Below, piece after piece: positions 29,875 to 38,858 of a DNA stretch of 64,000 nucleotides; position 1 is the first letter of the stretch; every line of letters starts with the position of its first letter. Source of the stretch: Comamonadaceae bacterium (GTDB lineage: Bacteria > Pseudomonadota > Gammaproteobacteria > Burkholderiales > Burkholderiaceae_C); contig CANCER010000013.1 of NCBI GenBank assembly GCA_947375135.1, positions 30,974 to 94,973 on the forward strand, given 5' to 3'. Both the position numbers and the translations under genes were made by a program. The notes beneath the pieces were generated by a model. That model saw only the letters and a program-made list of their open reading frames with translations, did no database searches and was not told where the DNA came from.

Positions 29875-30624
29875 TCAGATTACCTTTGCTTCGTTCTTCA
29901 ATTTATCGACGAGTGCGGCCACATCGGCCACCTTGATACCGGCGCTGCGTTGTGCAGGCTCGACGACCTTGAGGGTCTTGATGCGCGGCGTAACGTCCAC
30001 GCCCAGGTCTTCGGGCTTGAAGGTTTCCATCGGCTTCTTCTTGGCCTTCATGATGTTGGGCAGCGTCACATAACGCGGCTCGTTCAGGCGCAGATCGGTG
30101 GTGATGATGGCGGGCAGGGTCAGGCTCAGGTTTTCCGAGCCGCCGTCCACTTCGCGCGTGGCCTGCAGCTTGCCGTCCACGATGGCAACCTTGCTGGCAA
30201 ACGTGGCCTGGGGCCAGTCGCCCAGCGCGGCCAGCATCTGGCCGGTCTGGTTGCAGTCATCATCAATGGCTTGCTTGCCCAGGATCACCAGGCCGGGCTG
30301 CTCCTTGTCGACCAGGGCCTTCAAGAGCTTGGCAACCGCCAGGGGCTGCAGGTCGGCGGAGGTTTCCACCAGAATGGCGCGGTCTGCGCCAATGGCCATG
30401 GCGGTACGCAGGGTCTCCGCACACTGTGCCACGCCACAGGAGACAGCGATGATCTCGGTGACTACGCCCTTTTCCTTCAGGCGCACGGCTTCTTCCACCG
30501 CGATTTCGTCAAAGGGGTTCATGCTCATCTTCACGTTGGCAATGTCTACACCGCTGCCGTCCGACTTGACGCGGACCTTGACGTTGTAGTCCACCACGCG
30601 TTTGACGGGTACCAGGACTTTCAT
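29875..30624 (-). CDS. etfB: Electron transfer flavoprotein subunit beta
   Basis: Beta subunit (249 residues), binding AMP and partner dehydrogenases. I place the start at [14 protein letters not shown], the usual family N-terminus, preceded by CTGGAG; an upstream in-frame ATG would add 18 residues. Motifs include [32 protein letters not shown] and the recognition-loop region [16 protein letters not shown]. It is the first gene of an etfB-etfA-dehydrogenase-monooxygenase set. Confidence 0.96.
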   Translation of the reverse strand: MKVLVPVKRVVDYNVKVRVKSDGSGVDIANVKMSMNPFDEIAVEEAVRLKEKGVVTEIIAVSCGVAQCAETLRTAMAIGADRAILVETSADLQPLAVAKLLKALVDKEQPGLVILGKQAIDDDCNQTGQMLAALGDWPQATFASKVAIVDGKLQATREVDGGSENLSLTLPAIITTDLRLNEPRYVTLPNIMKAKKKPMETFKPEDLGVDVTPRIKTLKVVEPAQRSAGIKVADVAALVDKLKNEAKVI

Positions 30625-30662
30625 GCTTTCTGCTCCAGAGGGTTGTTTGTACTTGCTTCTAA

Positions 30663-30692
30663 TTGACGTGCGCGTCAACTCTTTTCATTGTA
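30663..30692 (-). promoter_or_regulatory. etfBA promoter -10 and palindromic operator
   Basis: On the minus strand a TACAAT -10 lies at 30692-30687. Just downstream is an inverted repeat, TTGACG and CGTCAA separated by 4 bases (30663-30678), about where transcription would start. A palindrome there is what a repressor site looks like. Fatty-acid and branched-chain regulators of the TetR or MerR families use similar palindromes in related bacteria, but the regulator is not in the window. No good -35 is seen. Confidence 0.5.
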
Positions 30693-30780
30693 TGCGGGTC
30701 GCCTTGTCGGCGACTTGCAGAGGCGAAGGTCTGCATAAATATAAATAGAACGATCGTGCTTTTTTGCATTGTAGTCCGCT

Positions 30781-32052
30781 TTAAAGCTGATGAACCACGC
30801 GTTGCGGGTACGGTATATCGATTTGGTGGGCGCGCAGTGCCGCCAGAATGGCCAGGTTGATATCGGACTTCAGCCCACCCTGCCCCACCTCGGGATCGTT
30901 GATCCAGAAACCCACGGTGAACTCCAGGCCATCGGCACCAAAGTTGGACAACTGAATGACCGGAGCCGGCTCGCGCAGCACGCGCGGCTGGTCCAGCGCC
31001 GCCTGCAGCAGCAGCCCTTGCACCTGGGTCACATCGCTCGCATAACCCACCGACACCACGGTGGACTGGTAGACGCGCGAATCGGCGAGCGACAGGTTCT
31101 CCACCCGGTTGATGATCAGCATCTCGTTGGGCACGATGGACTCGCGCCCCGTGAGCGAGCGGATCACGGTGTAACGCGCATTGATCTGGGTGATGATGCC
31201 CTCAAAGCCATCCACCCGCACGTTGTCGCCAATGCGCATGCTGCGCTCGGCCAGAATCACGAAGCCTGACACATAGTTGGCAGCCAGCTTTTGCAGGCCC
31301 AGCCCGATACCCACGCCGACCGCGCCCCCCAGCACCGACAAGGCGGTCAGGTCAATGCCGACCGAAGACAGCGCGACGATCAGGCCCACAAACATCAGGA
31401 TGGCGCGCGCCGCATTGCTAATGGCCTTGCGCAGGGACAGCTCACCGCCGGTGGCATTGCGCAATACGCGGGCCTCGATGCCGGCTGAGAGCCACAGCGT
31501 GAAGATCAGCACCGCACCGGCAGTGACCGCGCCTTCGAGCATATTGCGCAGAGTCAGGTGGCTGTTGCCCACCTTCCAGCCAATTTGATCGAGTTCATTC
31601 AGGACCACCGGCAGCAGGCCGCTCACCCACAACACCATGATCAGCCAGGCCAGCCAGGAGATGGTCTGCTCCAAGGGCCGCACCCATTTCGACTGGGGGA
31701 AAGCCGCCTGCAACACCTTGACGCCCACGCGGATTACCAGCAAAGACACCAGGACCGGGATCGCCACTTTGAGCAGCGCCACCGACACAAACCGGTTGAG
31801 TACGTCACGCGCCAGAAAAGCCAGGCACAACAGCACCAGCGGGAACAGCACACCGTCCACATTGCGCCGGCCAAACCAGATGGAACGCGCATCGTCCTGC
31901 CCCAGGGCCCGCCGCAAGCCGCGCACCAGCGCCCAGGCCAGCAACGCGCAGCCCGCCAATGCAGCCAGTTCCGTCAGGACCGAAATCTGGGAAAGCGCGG
32001 TGAGCCAGCCTGCAAAGTCGTCAATCGGCTCGGGAGCGGGAACCTTTTGCAT
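30781..32052 (-). CDS. Mechanosensitive ion channel family protein (MscS-like)
   Basis: Inner-membrane channel of 423 residues. At least four hydrophobic segments occupy the N-terminal half (about residues 15-190). The pore helix and MscS core follow: GIDLTALSVLGGAVGVGIG, GLQKLAANYVSGFVIL, then the beta domain RIGDNVRVDGFEGIITQINARYT and RESIVPNEML. It would open on membrane tension to protect against osmotic downshock. Its ATG overlaps the deacetylase stop by one base (TGATG), so translation is probably coupled. Confidence 0.93.
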   Translation of the reverse strand: MQKVPAPEPIDDFAGWLTALSQISVLTELAALAGCALLAWALVRGLRRALGQDDARSIWFGRRNVDGVLFPLVLLCLAFLARDVLNRFVSVALLKVAIPVLVSLLVIRVGVKVLQAAFPQSKWVRPLEQTISWLAWLIMVLWVSGLLPVVLNELDQIGWKVGNSHLTLRNMLEGAVTAGAVLIFTLWLSAGIEARVLRNATGGELSLRKAISNAARAILMFVGLIVALSSVGIDLTALSVLGGAVGVGIGLGLQKLAANYVSGFVILAERSMRIGDNVRVDGFEGIITQINARYTVIRSLTGRESIVPNEMLIINRVENLSLADSRVYQSTVVSVGYASDVTQVQGLLLQAALDQPRVLREPAPVIQLSNFGADGLEFTVGFWINDPEVGQGGLKSDINLAILAALRAHQIDIPYPQRVVHQL

Positions 32053-33005
32053 CAGATGCCCGCCAACACACGCACATGGGCTTCCACGCTACGGGCCAGC
32101 GCGTCCAGGTTGTAGCCACCCTCCAGACAGGAAACCATACGGCCCTTGGCATGGCGCGCGGCCAGTTCCTTGAGTTGCAGGGTGATCCAGGCGTAGTCGT
32201 CCTCCACCAGCCCCATCTGCCCCAGGTCGTCTTCGCGGTGCGCGTCAAAGCCGGCACTGATCAGAATCAGCTCGGGTTTGAATGCATCCAGCCTTGGCAG
32301 CCAAACCCTGGTTACCAATTCGCGGATGGCATCGCCCTTGGTGTAGGCCGGCACCGGCATGTTCAGCAGGTTGGTGGCCGTAGAAGCCGCACCGCCATAA
32401 GGGTAAAACGGGTGCTGGAAAAAGCTGGCCATCAGAATGCGTTCGTCGCCGGACACAATGTCTTCGGTGCCGTTGCCGTGGTGCACGTCAAAGTCGATGA
32501 TGGCCACACGCTTCAGGCCATGCCGGTCCAGCGCATAGCGCGCCGCCACCGCCACATTGTTGAAAAAACAAAAGCCCATGGCCTTGTCGCGGCAGGCGTG
32601 GTGGCCGGGCGGGCGCACCGCGCAAAAAGCATTGTCCAGCTCACCGGCCATCACAGCATCGGTGGCGGCAAGGGCCGCTCCGGCGGCACGCAGCGCCGCG
32701 TCCCAGGTGTGGATATTGATGCAGGTATCGGGGTCGATTTGCGCATGGGACGGGCCACCCGCCTGCACCTCGTCCCGCAGACCATCGGTCAGGCCGCGCA
32801 GCGCAGCAATATGCATGCGGCCATGCGCCAACTCCAGATCCGCAATCGGGGCCAGCGGCGCCTCACGCCATTCCAGTTGATCGGCCACGCCGGTGGTGCG
32901 CAGGCGCTTGTCTATGGCAGCCAGGCGCTGCGGGCATTCGGGGTGGCCCGCGCCCATGTCGTGTCGACTGCAGTCGCTGTGGGAGAAGTATCCGGTCTTA
33001 CTCAC
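32052..33005 (-). CDS. Histone deacetylase-like zinc amidohydrolase
   Basis: Class II HDAC-like deacetylase, 317 residues from a GTG start (VSKTGYFSHSD). Longer in-frame ATGs at 33047 and 33068 exist but would run into the divergent moxR start. The zinc and catalytic motifs are intact: RPPGHHA, IDFDVHHGNGTEDI and SAGFDAHREDDLG, plus MGFCFFNNVAVAA. Bacterial members deacetylate acetylpolyamines, other small acetylated molecules or proteins; the substrate is unknown. Overlap with the MscS channel implies joint expression. Confidence 0.88.
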   Translation of the reverse strand: MSKTGYFSHSDCSRHDMGAGHPECPQRLAAIDKRLRTTGVADQLEWREAPLAPIADLELAHGRMHIAALRGLTDGLRDEVQAGGPSHAQIDPDTCINIHTWDAALRAAGAALAATDAVMAGELDNAFCAVRPPGHHACRDKAMGFCFFNNVAVAARYALDRHGLKRVAIIDFDVHHGNGTEDIVSGDERILMASFFQHPFYPYGGAASTATNLLNMPVPAYTKGDAIRELVTRVWLPRLDAFKPELILISAGFDAHREDDLGQMGLVEDDYAWITLQLKELAARHAKGRMVSCLEGGYNLDALARSVEAHVRVLAGI

Positions 33006-33045
33006 GGGGAACTCGCATTTCAGAAAATTCGGGTAACGTCCCGCC

Positions 33046-33966
33046 ATGGACGCACCACGCACACTCAAAATACTATTGGATCAGCTTAACACGGTGATCG
33101 TGGGCAAACCCGGCCAGATCCAGGACTGCGTGGCCTGCCTGCTGGCCGGTGGCCACCTGCTGATTGACGATGTGCCGGGCGTGGGCAAAACCACGCTGGC
33201 GCATGCGCTGGCCCGCAGCTTTGGCCTGCAGTTTTCGCGCGTTCAGTTCACGTCGGACCTGATGCCCGGTGACCTGTCCGGCGTCGCGGTCTACGAGCGC
33301 GCCAAGGAAGCTTTTGTCTTTCACCCCGGCCCTATTTTTGCCCAGGTGCTGCTGGCCGATGAAATCAACCGCGCCAGCCCCCGGACCCAAAGCGCTCTGC
33401 TGGAAGCGATGGAGGAAAAGCAGGTCTCGGTGGAGGGCGAAACCCGGCCCCTGCCCACGCCCTTCTTCGTCATCGCCACCCAAAACCCGCTGGACCAGGT
33501 GGGCACCTACCCGCTGCCCGAGTCGCAGCTGGACCGCTTTCTGATGCGCATCTCCCTGGGCTACCCGGACCGCGCCGCCGAGCGGGAACTCCTCAGCGGA
33601 CAAGACCGGCGCGGCCTGGCAGACGCCTTGCAACCCGTCATGCAGCCCGGCGAACTCCAGCAGTTGCAGGCGCTGGTGCACGCCGTGCACGCTGCCGGGC
33701 CGCTGCTGGACTATGTACAGGACCTGATCGCCGCGACCCGCAGCGGGCAATGGTTTGTGCAGGGCCTGAGCCCGCGTGCCGGTATGGCCGTGCTGCGCGC
33801 GGCGAAGGCGCAGGCCTTGCTGAGCGGGCGTGATTATGTGGCGCCGGATGATGTGCAAGCGGTGCTGCCGCAGACGATTGCGCATCGCTTGGTGCCGGTG
33901 GATCGTGCGGGGCGGGGTGCGGAGGAACAGGTGCGGGCGATGGTTGCGGCTGTGCCGCTGCCTTGA
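33046..33966 (+). CDS. MoxR family AAA+ ATPase
   Basis: AAA+ chaperone-like ATPase of 306 residues. Walker A is VPGVGKTTLAHALA (about residues 43-56), Walker B is LLADEINRASPRTQSALLEAMEE, and sensor 1 is FFVIATQNPLDQ followed by YPLPESQLDRF. MoxR ATPases help assemble or activate protein complexes and are usually encoded beside DUF58 and transglutaminase genes, as here. A large inverted repeat separates it from the DUF58 gene, which is unusual for this cluster. Confidence 0.93.
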   Translation: MDAPRTLKILLDQLNTVIVGKPGQIQDCVACLLAGGHLLIDDVPGVGKTTLAHALARSFGLQFSRVQFTSDLMPGDLSGVAVYERAKEAFVFHPGPIFAQVLLADEINRASPRTQSALLEAMEEKQVSVEGETRPLPTPFFVIATQNPLDQVGTYPLPESQLDRFLMRISLGYPDRAAERELLSGQDRRGLADALQPVMQPGELQQLQALVHAVHAAGPLLDYVQDLIAATRSGQWFVQGLSPRAGMAVLRAAKAQALLSGRDYVAPDDVQAVLPQTIAHRLVPVDRAGRGAEEQVRAMVAAVPLP

Positions 33967-34356
33967 ATGGGTTTGCTGCGTGGCATGGCTTTGAATTTGC
34001 CTTTGCATTTGCATTGCGGTCGGTTGACGGTTTGGTCACTGGGTGGGGCTGCTCCCTGCGGGGCTTTTGTATTCCCCCCCTTACCCCCCCGCCCCTTTCA
34101 CCCCCGCCGGGGCGAAAGGGGAGCCCAAGCGGACAGCCCATTGGGTTGCGTCGCTTCGGCTGCGGCCTTACAGGCGCCGCACACAAAACCTTTGTTTTTT
34201 ACGTCACGCGCTTTTTCCCCTGGTCGGCGCGCAAGGGTCAAATGGGCTGTCCGCATTGGGCACCCCTTACCCCGACGGGGGGTAAGGGGCGGGGGGGATG
34301 GGGGAGTTAAAAGCCAAGCCCCGAAAACAAACCCAAAACCCAGCGAAAGATAAAGC
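33967..34356. other. Intergenic region moxR-DUF58 holding a large inverted repeat
   Basis: About 390 bases in the middle of an otherwise compact cluster. An open frame at 33967-34353 is proline/arginine-rich and follows the C/G tracts of the repeat, so I do not call it a gene. The content is the repeat described separately plus flanks. The last bases before the DUF58 start carry no good ribosome site. Confidence 0.5.
34070..34310. repeat. Paired hairpin inverted repeat (MITE- or BIME-like)
   Basis: Two arms of about 70 bases (roughly 34070-34142 and 34239-34310) are inverted copies of each other. The inner ends match closely (GCGGACAGCCCATT against AATGGGCTGTCCGC). Each arm also folds on itself: CCCCTTTC with GAAAGGGG on the left, and CCCCTTACCCC with GGGGTAAGGGG on the right. 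About 96 bases lie between the arms. Outer parts are runs of C (left) and G (right). No transposase is nearby. Confidence 0.75.
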
Positions 34357-35373
34357 TTGTACGCGACCACAAAAACCACCTTACCCACCCCCCTGCGACA
34401 CCCGTTGCAGCACGCACGCGCACGCATCAACCGCTTCTGGCTCAACCGCCTGCACCCCGCCGACAGCACCACGCTCACCCAACGCAACGTCTACATCCTC
34501 CCCACCCGCCCCGGCTGGATGCTGGGCGTCACCCTGCTGGTGCTCTTGCTTGCCAGCATCAACTACCAGCTCAACCTGGGTTATGGGCTGACCTTTTTGC
34601 TGGCGGGTTGCGCGGTCGTGGGCATGCACGTCGGCCACGGCACCCTGCGCGGGCTCAGCCTGCACCTGGCAGCACCCGCGCCCACCTTTGCCGGCAGCGC
34701 AGCCAGCCTCACGGTGCATGTACACAGCCAACGTAAAACACCGCGCTACGGCATCGGGCTGGCCACGCTGGGCAGCAAGCAGTGGAGCTGGACCGATGTG
34801 GGGTCGCAAGGCAGCGCCAAAGTCCCTATCGCCATCCATCCCGAGCGGCGGGGCCTGCAGGCGCTGCCCGCGCTGACGGCCGAAACGCATTTCCCGCTGG
34901 GCACCTTCCGGGTGTGGACGGTGTGGCGCCCCGCAGCCCGATTGCTGGTGTATCCCGCACCCGAGGTGCATGCGCCGCCACTGCCCGACGGTGAGCCCGG
35001 TGCCGCAGGCGCGCAGACCGCGCAACGCCACAGCAGCGGCGAATGCGAGGGCGTGCGGGCCTACCGCAGGGGGGACGCCTTGAAGCGCGTGGTGTGGAAG
35101 AAAGTGGCCAAGACCGGGCAACTGGTCAGCCGCGATACACCGCAAACCCGGCACTTTGCGCTGTGGCTGGATTGGCAGCAGGTCGGCACCTTTGCCGCCG
35201 GTGCCGCCACGGCGGGTACCTTGGAACAAAAGCTCTCGCGCCTGTGCGCCTGGGTGCTGGCCGCAGACAGCGCCGGTCTGCACTACGGCCTGCGCCTGCC
35301 AGGCCTTGCAATTGCCCCCGCCCGTGGCGAAGCCCACAAGCGCGCCTGCCTGTCAGCGCTGGCCCTGTTTTGA
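34357..35373 (+). CDS. DUF58 domain-containing protein
   Basis: A 338-residue protein starting at a TTG; an in-frame TAA at 34351 bars anything longer and no ATG precedes the conserved part. Two hydrophobic segments (about residues 54-95, WMLGVTLLVLLLASINYQL and onward) anchor it. The soluble part contains HPERRGLQALP, FPLGTFRVW, and the DUF58 signature YRRGDALKRVVWKKVAKTGQL. Family members resemble von Willebrand A proteins and act with MoxR and TgpA-like transglutaminases; the exact job is unknown. It ends 10 bases before the next gene. Confidence 0.88.
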   Translation: MYATTKTTLPTPLRHPLQHARARINRFWLNRLHPADSTTLTQRNVYILPTRPGWMLGVTLLVLLLASINYQLNLGYGLTFLLAGCAVVGMHVGHGTLRGLSLHLAAPAPTFAGSAASLTVHVHSQRKTPRYGIGLATLGSKQWSWTDVGSQGSAKVPIAIHPERRGLQALPALTAETHFPLGTFRVWTVWRPAARLLVYPAPEVHAPPLPDGEPGAAGAQTAQRHSSGECEGVRAYRRGDALKRVVWKKVAKTGQLVSRDTPQTRHFALWLDWQQVGTFAAGAATAGTLEQKLSRLCAWVLAADSAGLHYGLRLPGLAIAPARGEAHKRACLSALALF

Positions 35374-35383
35374 AGGCCGCCGA

Positions 35384-37471
35384 ATGATGAAGCTGTTGCA
35401 CCGCCTTGCCCACCTGCCGCGCGACACCCGTGACACGCTCTTTTTACTGGCCGTGATTGCCTGGGTCATCCTGCCGCAAACCGGGCACCTGCCGCTGTGG
35501 TGCAGCGCCATGTCCGCGCTGGCGCTGCTGTGGCGCGGTGGGATCGCCCTGCAGGGCCGGCCCCTGCCTTCGCGCTGGTGGCTGCTGCTCTTGCTGCTGC
35601 TGGCCTGCAGCGCCACCTACCTGAGCCACCGCACGCTGCTGGGACGCGATGCCGGCGTCACCTTTGTCGTGGTGCTGCTGGCGCTCAAGACGCTGGAAAT
35701 GCGGGCCCGGCGCGATGCCTTTGTGGTGTTCTTCCTGGGCTTCTTTGCCCTGCTGTCGAACTTCTTTTTCTCGCAAAGCCTGCTCACCGCGATGTCCATG
35801 GTGGTCGGGCTGCTGGGCCTGCTGACCGCGCTGGTCAACCAGCACATGCCCGCAGGCCGCCCGCCCCTGCTGCTGGCAGCGCGCACGGCGGGCTGGATGG
35901 CGCTGCTGGGTGCGCCCATCATGGTGCTGCTGTTTGTGCTGTTTCCCCGCGTGGCGCCGCTTTGGGGTCTGCCGGACGATGCAACGGGCGCACGCACGGG
36001 CCTCTCCAACACCATGCAGGTGGGCACCATTGCCAGCCTGGCCCTGGACAGCAGCGTGGCCCTGCGCGTGCGGTTCGAAGGCCCGGTGCCGCCACGGCGC
36101 GATCTGTACTTTCGCGGCCCGGTGCTCAGCACCTTTGACGGGCACGCATGGAAGCCGCTGCGCTCGGCCTTTCCGGCCGCCATGCAACTGGCCGGCAATC
36201 TGCAGGTGAGCGGCACGCCCGTGCGCTACGAGATGACGTTGGAGGGCAACAACCACCCCTGGCTGCCCCTGCTGGATGCCGCCTCTGAGACGCCGGACCT
36301 GAAGGGCTACTCCCTGCGCCAGAACCCCGAACTGCAATGGACCGCCGAGCGCCCCATTGGCGAACTGGTGCGCTTCAAGGCGCAAAGCTTCACCCGCTTC
36401 CACCACGGCCCCACCACCGAAGAACTGGGCTTGCAGGACAGCATCGACCTGCCCGCCGGCTACAACCCGCGCACCCTGCAACTGGCGCTGGACCTGCGCC
36501 GCGACCCGCGCTATGCAAACGCCGACGCAGCCACCCTGGTGAACGCCGTGATGGACAAACTGCACACCGGCGGCTACCGCTACACGCTGGAGCCCGGCCT
36601 GTATGGCGACCACACGGCTGACGAATTCTGGTTTGACCGCAAAGAAGGCTTTTGCGAACACATTGCCTCCAGCTTTGTGCTGCTGATGCGCGCCCTCGAC
36701 GTGCCGGCCCGCGTGGTCACCGGCTACCAGGGTGGGGAGTTGAACAGCCAGGACGGGTACTGGACCGTGCGCCAGAGCGACGCCCATGCCTGGGCCGAAG
36801 TCTGGATGGCGGGCCAGGGCTGGGTGCGGGTGGACCCCACTGCGGCCGTGGCACCGACGCGCACCGACGCGCTGCAACGCCTGTTGCCCCCGCGCAGTGC
36901 GATCGCCCAGGCGCTGGGTGCCATGGGCCCGGGTATTGAGATCACGCTGCGCGCCTTCTGGGAAGCCACCAACAACCACTGGAACCAGTGGGTGCTGAAC
37001 TACTCCCAGGCCAGGCAGCTCCATCTGCTGCGCGACATCGGCTTTACCGCGCCCGGCTGGGAGGACCTGAGCCTGGTGCTGATCGGCATCGTCGTGGGCG
37101 CCAGCCTGCTGGGTGCCGCCTGGGCCCACGGGGCGCGCAGGCGCCAGGACCCCTGGTTGCGTCTGTTGCACGCCGCTGCGGCCAGGCTGCAAAAGGCCGG
37201 TCTGCCGGTGGCGGGCAACGCGCCACCGCGGCAATTGGCCAAGGCCCTGCAGGCACACGCCAACGTGACCGCAGACCCGGCCGCACGGCACGCCGTGCAT
37301 ACCCTGGAACTGCAACGCATTCAGGACTGGCTGCTGCGCCTGGAAGCCTGGCGCTATGCGCCACCCGCGCAAACCCCGGCCCGGGCCCGCCGCACGCTGG
37401 GTACACTGCGACGGGAATTCCACCACTTGCGCTGGCCGCAACCACTCCAAACCAAAGCTCTGAACCCGTGA
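35384..37471 (+). CDS. TgpA-type membrane transglutaminase-like protein (DUF3488)
   Basis: A 695-residue membrane protein. About six hydrophobic segments occupy residues 15-190 (DUF3488). The periplasmic transglutaminase-like domain carries a full Cys-His-Asp triad: Cys424 in GFCEHIASSFVLLMRAL, His468 in DAHAWAEVWM and Asp484 in VRVDPTAAVAP. One more membrane segment (about 560-580) and a cytoplasmic tail follow. The start is ATGATG, either codon. The mltB start overlaps its stop by four bases (GTGA). It probably remodels or cross-links an envelope protein. Confidence 0.92.
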   Translation: MMKLLHRLAHLPRDTRDTLFLLAVIAWVILPQTGHLPLWCSAMSALALLWRGGIALQGRPLPSRWWLLLLLLLACSATYLSHRTLLGRDAGVTFVVVLLALKTLEMRARRDAFVVFFLGFFALLSNFFFSQSLLTAMSMVVGLLGLLTALVNQHMPAGRPPLLLAARTAGWMALLGAPIMVLLFVLFPRVAPLWGLPDDATGARTGLSNTMQVGTIASLALDSSVALRVRFEGPVPPRRDLYFRGPVLSTFDGHAWKPLRSAFPAAMQLAGNLQVSGTPVRYEMTLEGNNHPWLPLLDAASETPDLKGYSLRQNPELQWTAERPIGELVRFKAQSFTRFHHGPTTEELGLQDSIDLPAGYNPRTLQLALDLRRDPRYANADAATLVNAVMDKLHTGGYRYTLEPGLYGDHTADEFWFDRKEGFCEHIASSFVLLMRALDVPARVVTGYQGGELNSQDGYWTVRQSDAHAWAEVWMAGQGWVRVDPTAAVAPTRTDALQRLLPPRSAIAQALGAMGPGIEITLRAFWEATNNHWNQWVLNYSQARQLHLLRDIGFTAPGWEDLSLVLIGIVVGASLLGAAWAHGARRRQDPWLRLLHAAAARLQKAGLPVAGNAPPRQLAKALQAHANVTADPAARHAVHTLELQRIQDWLLRLEAWRYAPPAQTPARARRTLGTLRREFHHLRWPQPLQTKALNP

Positions 37472-38571
37472 ACTTTTTCAAAAAATCAATGGCCGCCGTG
37501 CTGCTCGCCACCTGTGCGCTGCAAGCCGGAGCGGCCAGTCCAAAACCACACCCCAAGCCCAAACTGTCCAGGACCCACCTTGCGGCAGCCGAACCCTCCA
37601 AAGCTGCGGGCCCGGCCTATGCCGCGCGCGCCGACGTGATGCAAGAGGCCGAAGCCCTGGCAACGCGGCTGGGGCTGGAAGCCGACTGGGTGCGACAGGC
37701 CATTGGCCAGGCGCACTTCATGCCCGGCATTGCCAAGGCCATACTGCCGCCGCCGGTGGGCGTGCCCAAGAACTGGGCCGCCTACAGAGCCCGCTTTGTA
37801 GAGCCGGTGCGCATCCAAGCCGGCACCCGCTTCTGGCTGGCCAACCGGGAAACCCTGCTGCGCGCGGAGGCAGAGACCGGCGTGCCGGCCAGCATCATCG
37901 TCGGCATCATCGGTGTGGAGACCATTTACGGGCAGAACACCGGCACCTTCCGGGTCATCGACGCCCTGTGCACGCTGGCGTTTGACTTCCCGCCCAGCCA
38001 CCCCAAAGCCGAGGCGCGCGCCGCCTTCTTCCGCGCCGAGCTGGAACAGTACCTGGCGCTGACCGCACGCACCCACACCGACCCGCTGGCACTGCGCGGC
38101 AGCTATGCCGGCGCCATGGGCTGGCCGCAGTTCATGCCCTCGAGCTGGGTCAAATACGCCATCGACTTTGATGGCGACGGCCGCGTGGACCTGTTCAACA
38201 GCCCGGCCGATGTGATCGGCTCGGTCGCCAACTACTTCAAAGCCTTCCACTGGCAAGCCGGCATGCCCACCCACTTCGCACTGCACTTTGACGAAACCAC
38301 GCTGGACAAGGCTGCCCTGCTGGCGCCCGACATCCTGCCCACCTTCAGCGTGGCAGAGATGGCAGCCAAGGGCGCGCTGCTGGATGCGCCCGGCACCCAA
38401 TACCAGGGGCCGCTGGCGCTGATCGAACTGCAAAACGGGGAGGCCCCGCCCCAGTACGTGGCGGGTACAGAAAACTTTTATGCCATCACCCGCTACAACT
38501 GGAGCAGCTACTACGCCATGGCGGTGATTGAGCTGGGTCAAGCCGTGGCAGAGGCCGTGGCAGCGAGGTAG
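37468..38571 (+). CDS. mltB: Lytic murein transglycosylase B
   Basis: Peptidoglycan-cleaving enzyme of 367 residues with a GTG start overlapping the tgpA-like stop. The signal peptide is KSMAAVLLATCALQAGA; the cysteine in it is not in a good lipobox, so the protein is probably soluble and periplasmic. Catalytic Glu151 sits in GIIGVETIYGQNTGTFRVID. Other MltB hallmarks are GSYAGAMGWPQFMPSSW, DFDGDGRVDLFNSPADVIGSVANYF and FYAITRYNWSSYYAMAV near the end. The last 60 bases recur further downstream. Confidence 0.93.
   Translation: MNFFKKSMAAVLLATCALQAGAASPKPHPKPKLSRTHLAAAEPSKAAGPAYAARADVMQEAEALATRLGLEADWVRQAIGQAHFMPGIAKAILPPPVGVPKNWAAYRARFVEPVRIQAGTRFWLANRETLLRAEAETGVPASIIVGIIGVETIYGQNTGTFRVIDALCTLAFDFPPSHPKAEARAAFFRAELEQYLALTARTHTDPLALRGSYAGAMGWPQFMPSSWVKYAIDFDGDGRVDLFNSPADVIGSVANYFKAFHWQAGMPTHFALHFDETTLDKAALLAPDILPTFSVAEMAAKGALLDAPGTQYQGPLALIELQNGEAPPQYVAGTENFYAITRYNWSSYYAMAVIELGQAVAEAVAAR
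38507..38571 (+). repeat. Direct repeat, copy 1 (mltB 3' end)
   Basis: The stretch encoding SYYAMAVIELGQAVAEAVA recurs at 38962-39026 with about five mismatches in 60 bases. Confidence 0.8.
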
Positions 38572-38636
38572 TGCGCGGCTGACCCATCGCTGGCGATGAT
38601 CCACACCTTCCATCCACTCCAACACGATCCAAAGCC

Positions 38637-38858
38637 ATGAACCCCCTGAACCCCAAGAAACTGCTCCTGAGCAAATGGACCGCTGTCACTCCTGTGGCCA
38701 AACAAAAGCACTTTCTGGTCAGCCAAGTGATCCAATCGGCCTTGCCCGGCGATCCCATTCAATGGGTGGAAGTCGAAGCCGTATTCTCGAAAGCCACGCA
38801 GGTCATCGCCTGGCGGGACCTGCAAGACGACAGCGTCTGGCGGCAGGGGTGGGTGTGA
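38637..38858 (+). CDS. TIGR02450-like small tryptophan-rich protein
   Basis: A 73-residue protein whose start MNPLNPKKLLLSKWTAVTP, middle KHFLVSQV and ending WRDLQDDSVWRQGW match the small tryptophan-rich TIGR02450 family. Function is unknown; no membrane or signal segment. It stands alone in the same direction as mltB, 65 bases downstream. Confidence 0.75.
   Translation: MNPLNPKKLLLSKWTAVTPVAKQKHFLVSQVIQSALPGDPIQWVEVEAVFSKATQVIAWRDLQDDSVWRQGWV

Noticed and set aside
33967..34353. Open frame between moxR and DUF58 as a possible small gene
   Set aside because: It reads through the inverted repeat; the proline/arginine runs simply mirror C/G tracts and there is no ribosome site.
35444..37450. 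Minus-strand 668-codon open frame opposite the TgpA-like gene
   Set aside because: Shadow of a gene with a full catalytic triad; histidine/glutamine-rich composition is typical of such artefacts.
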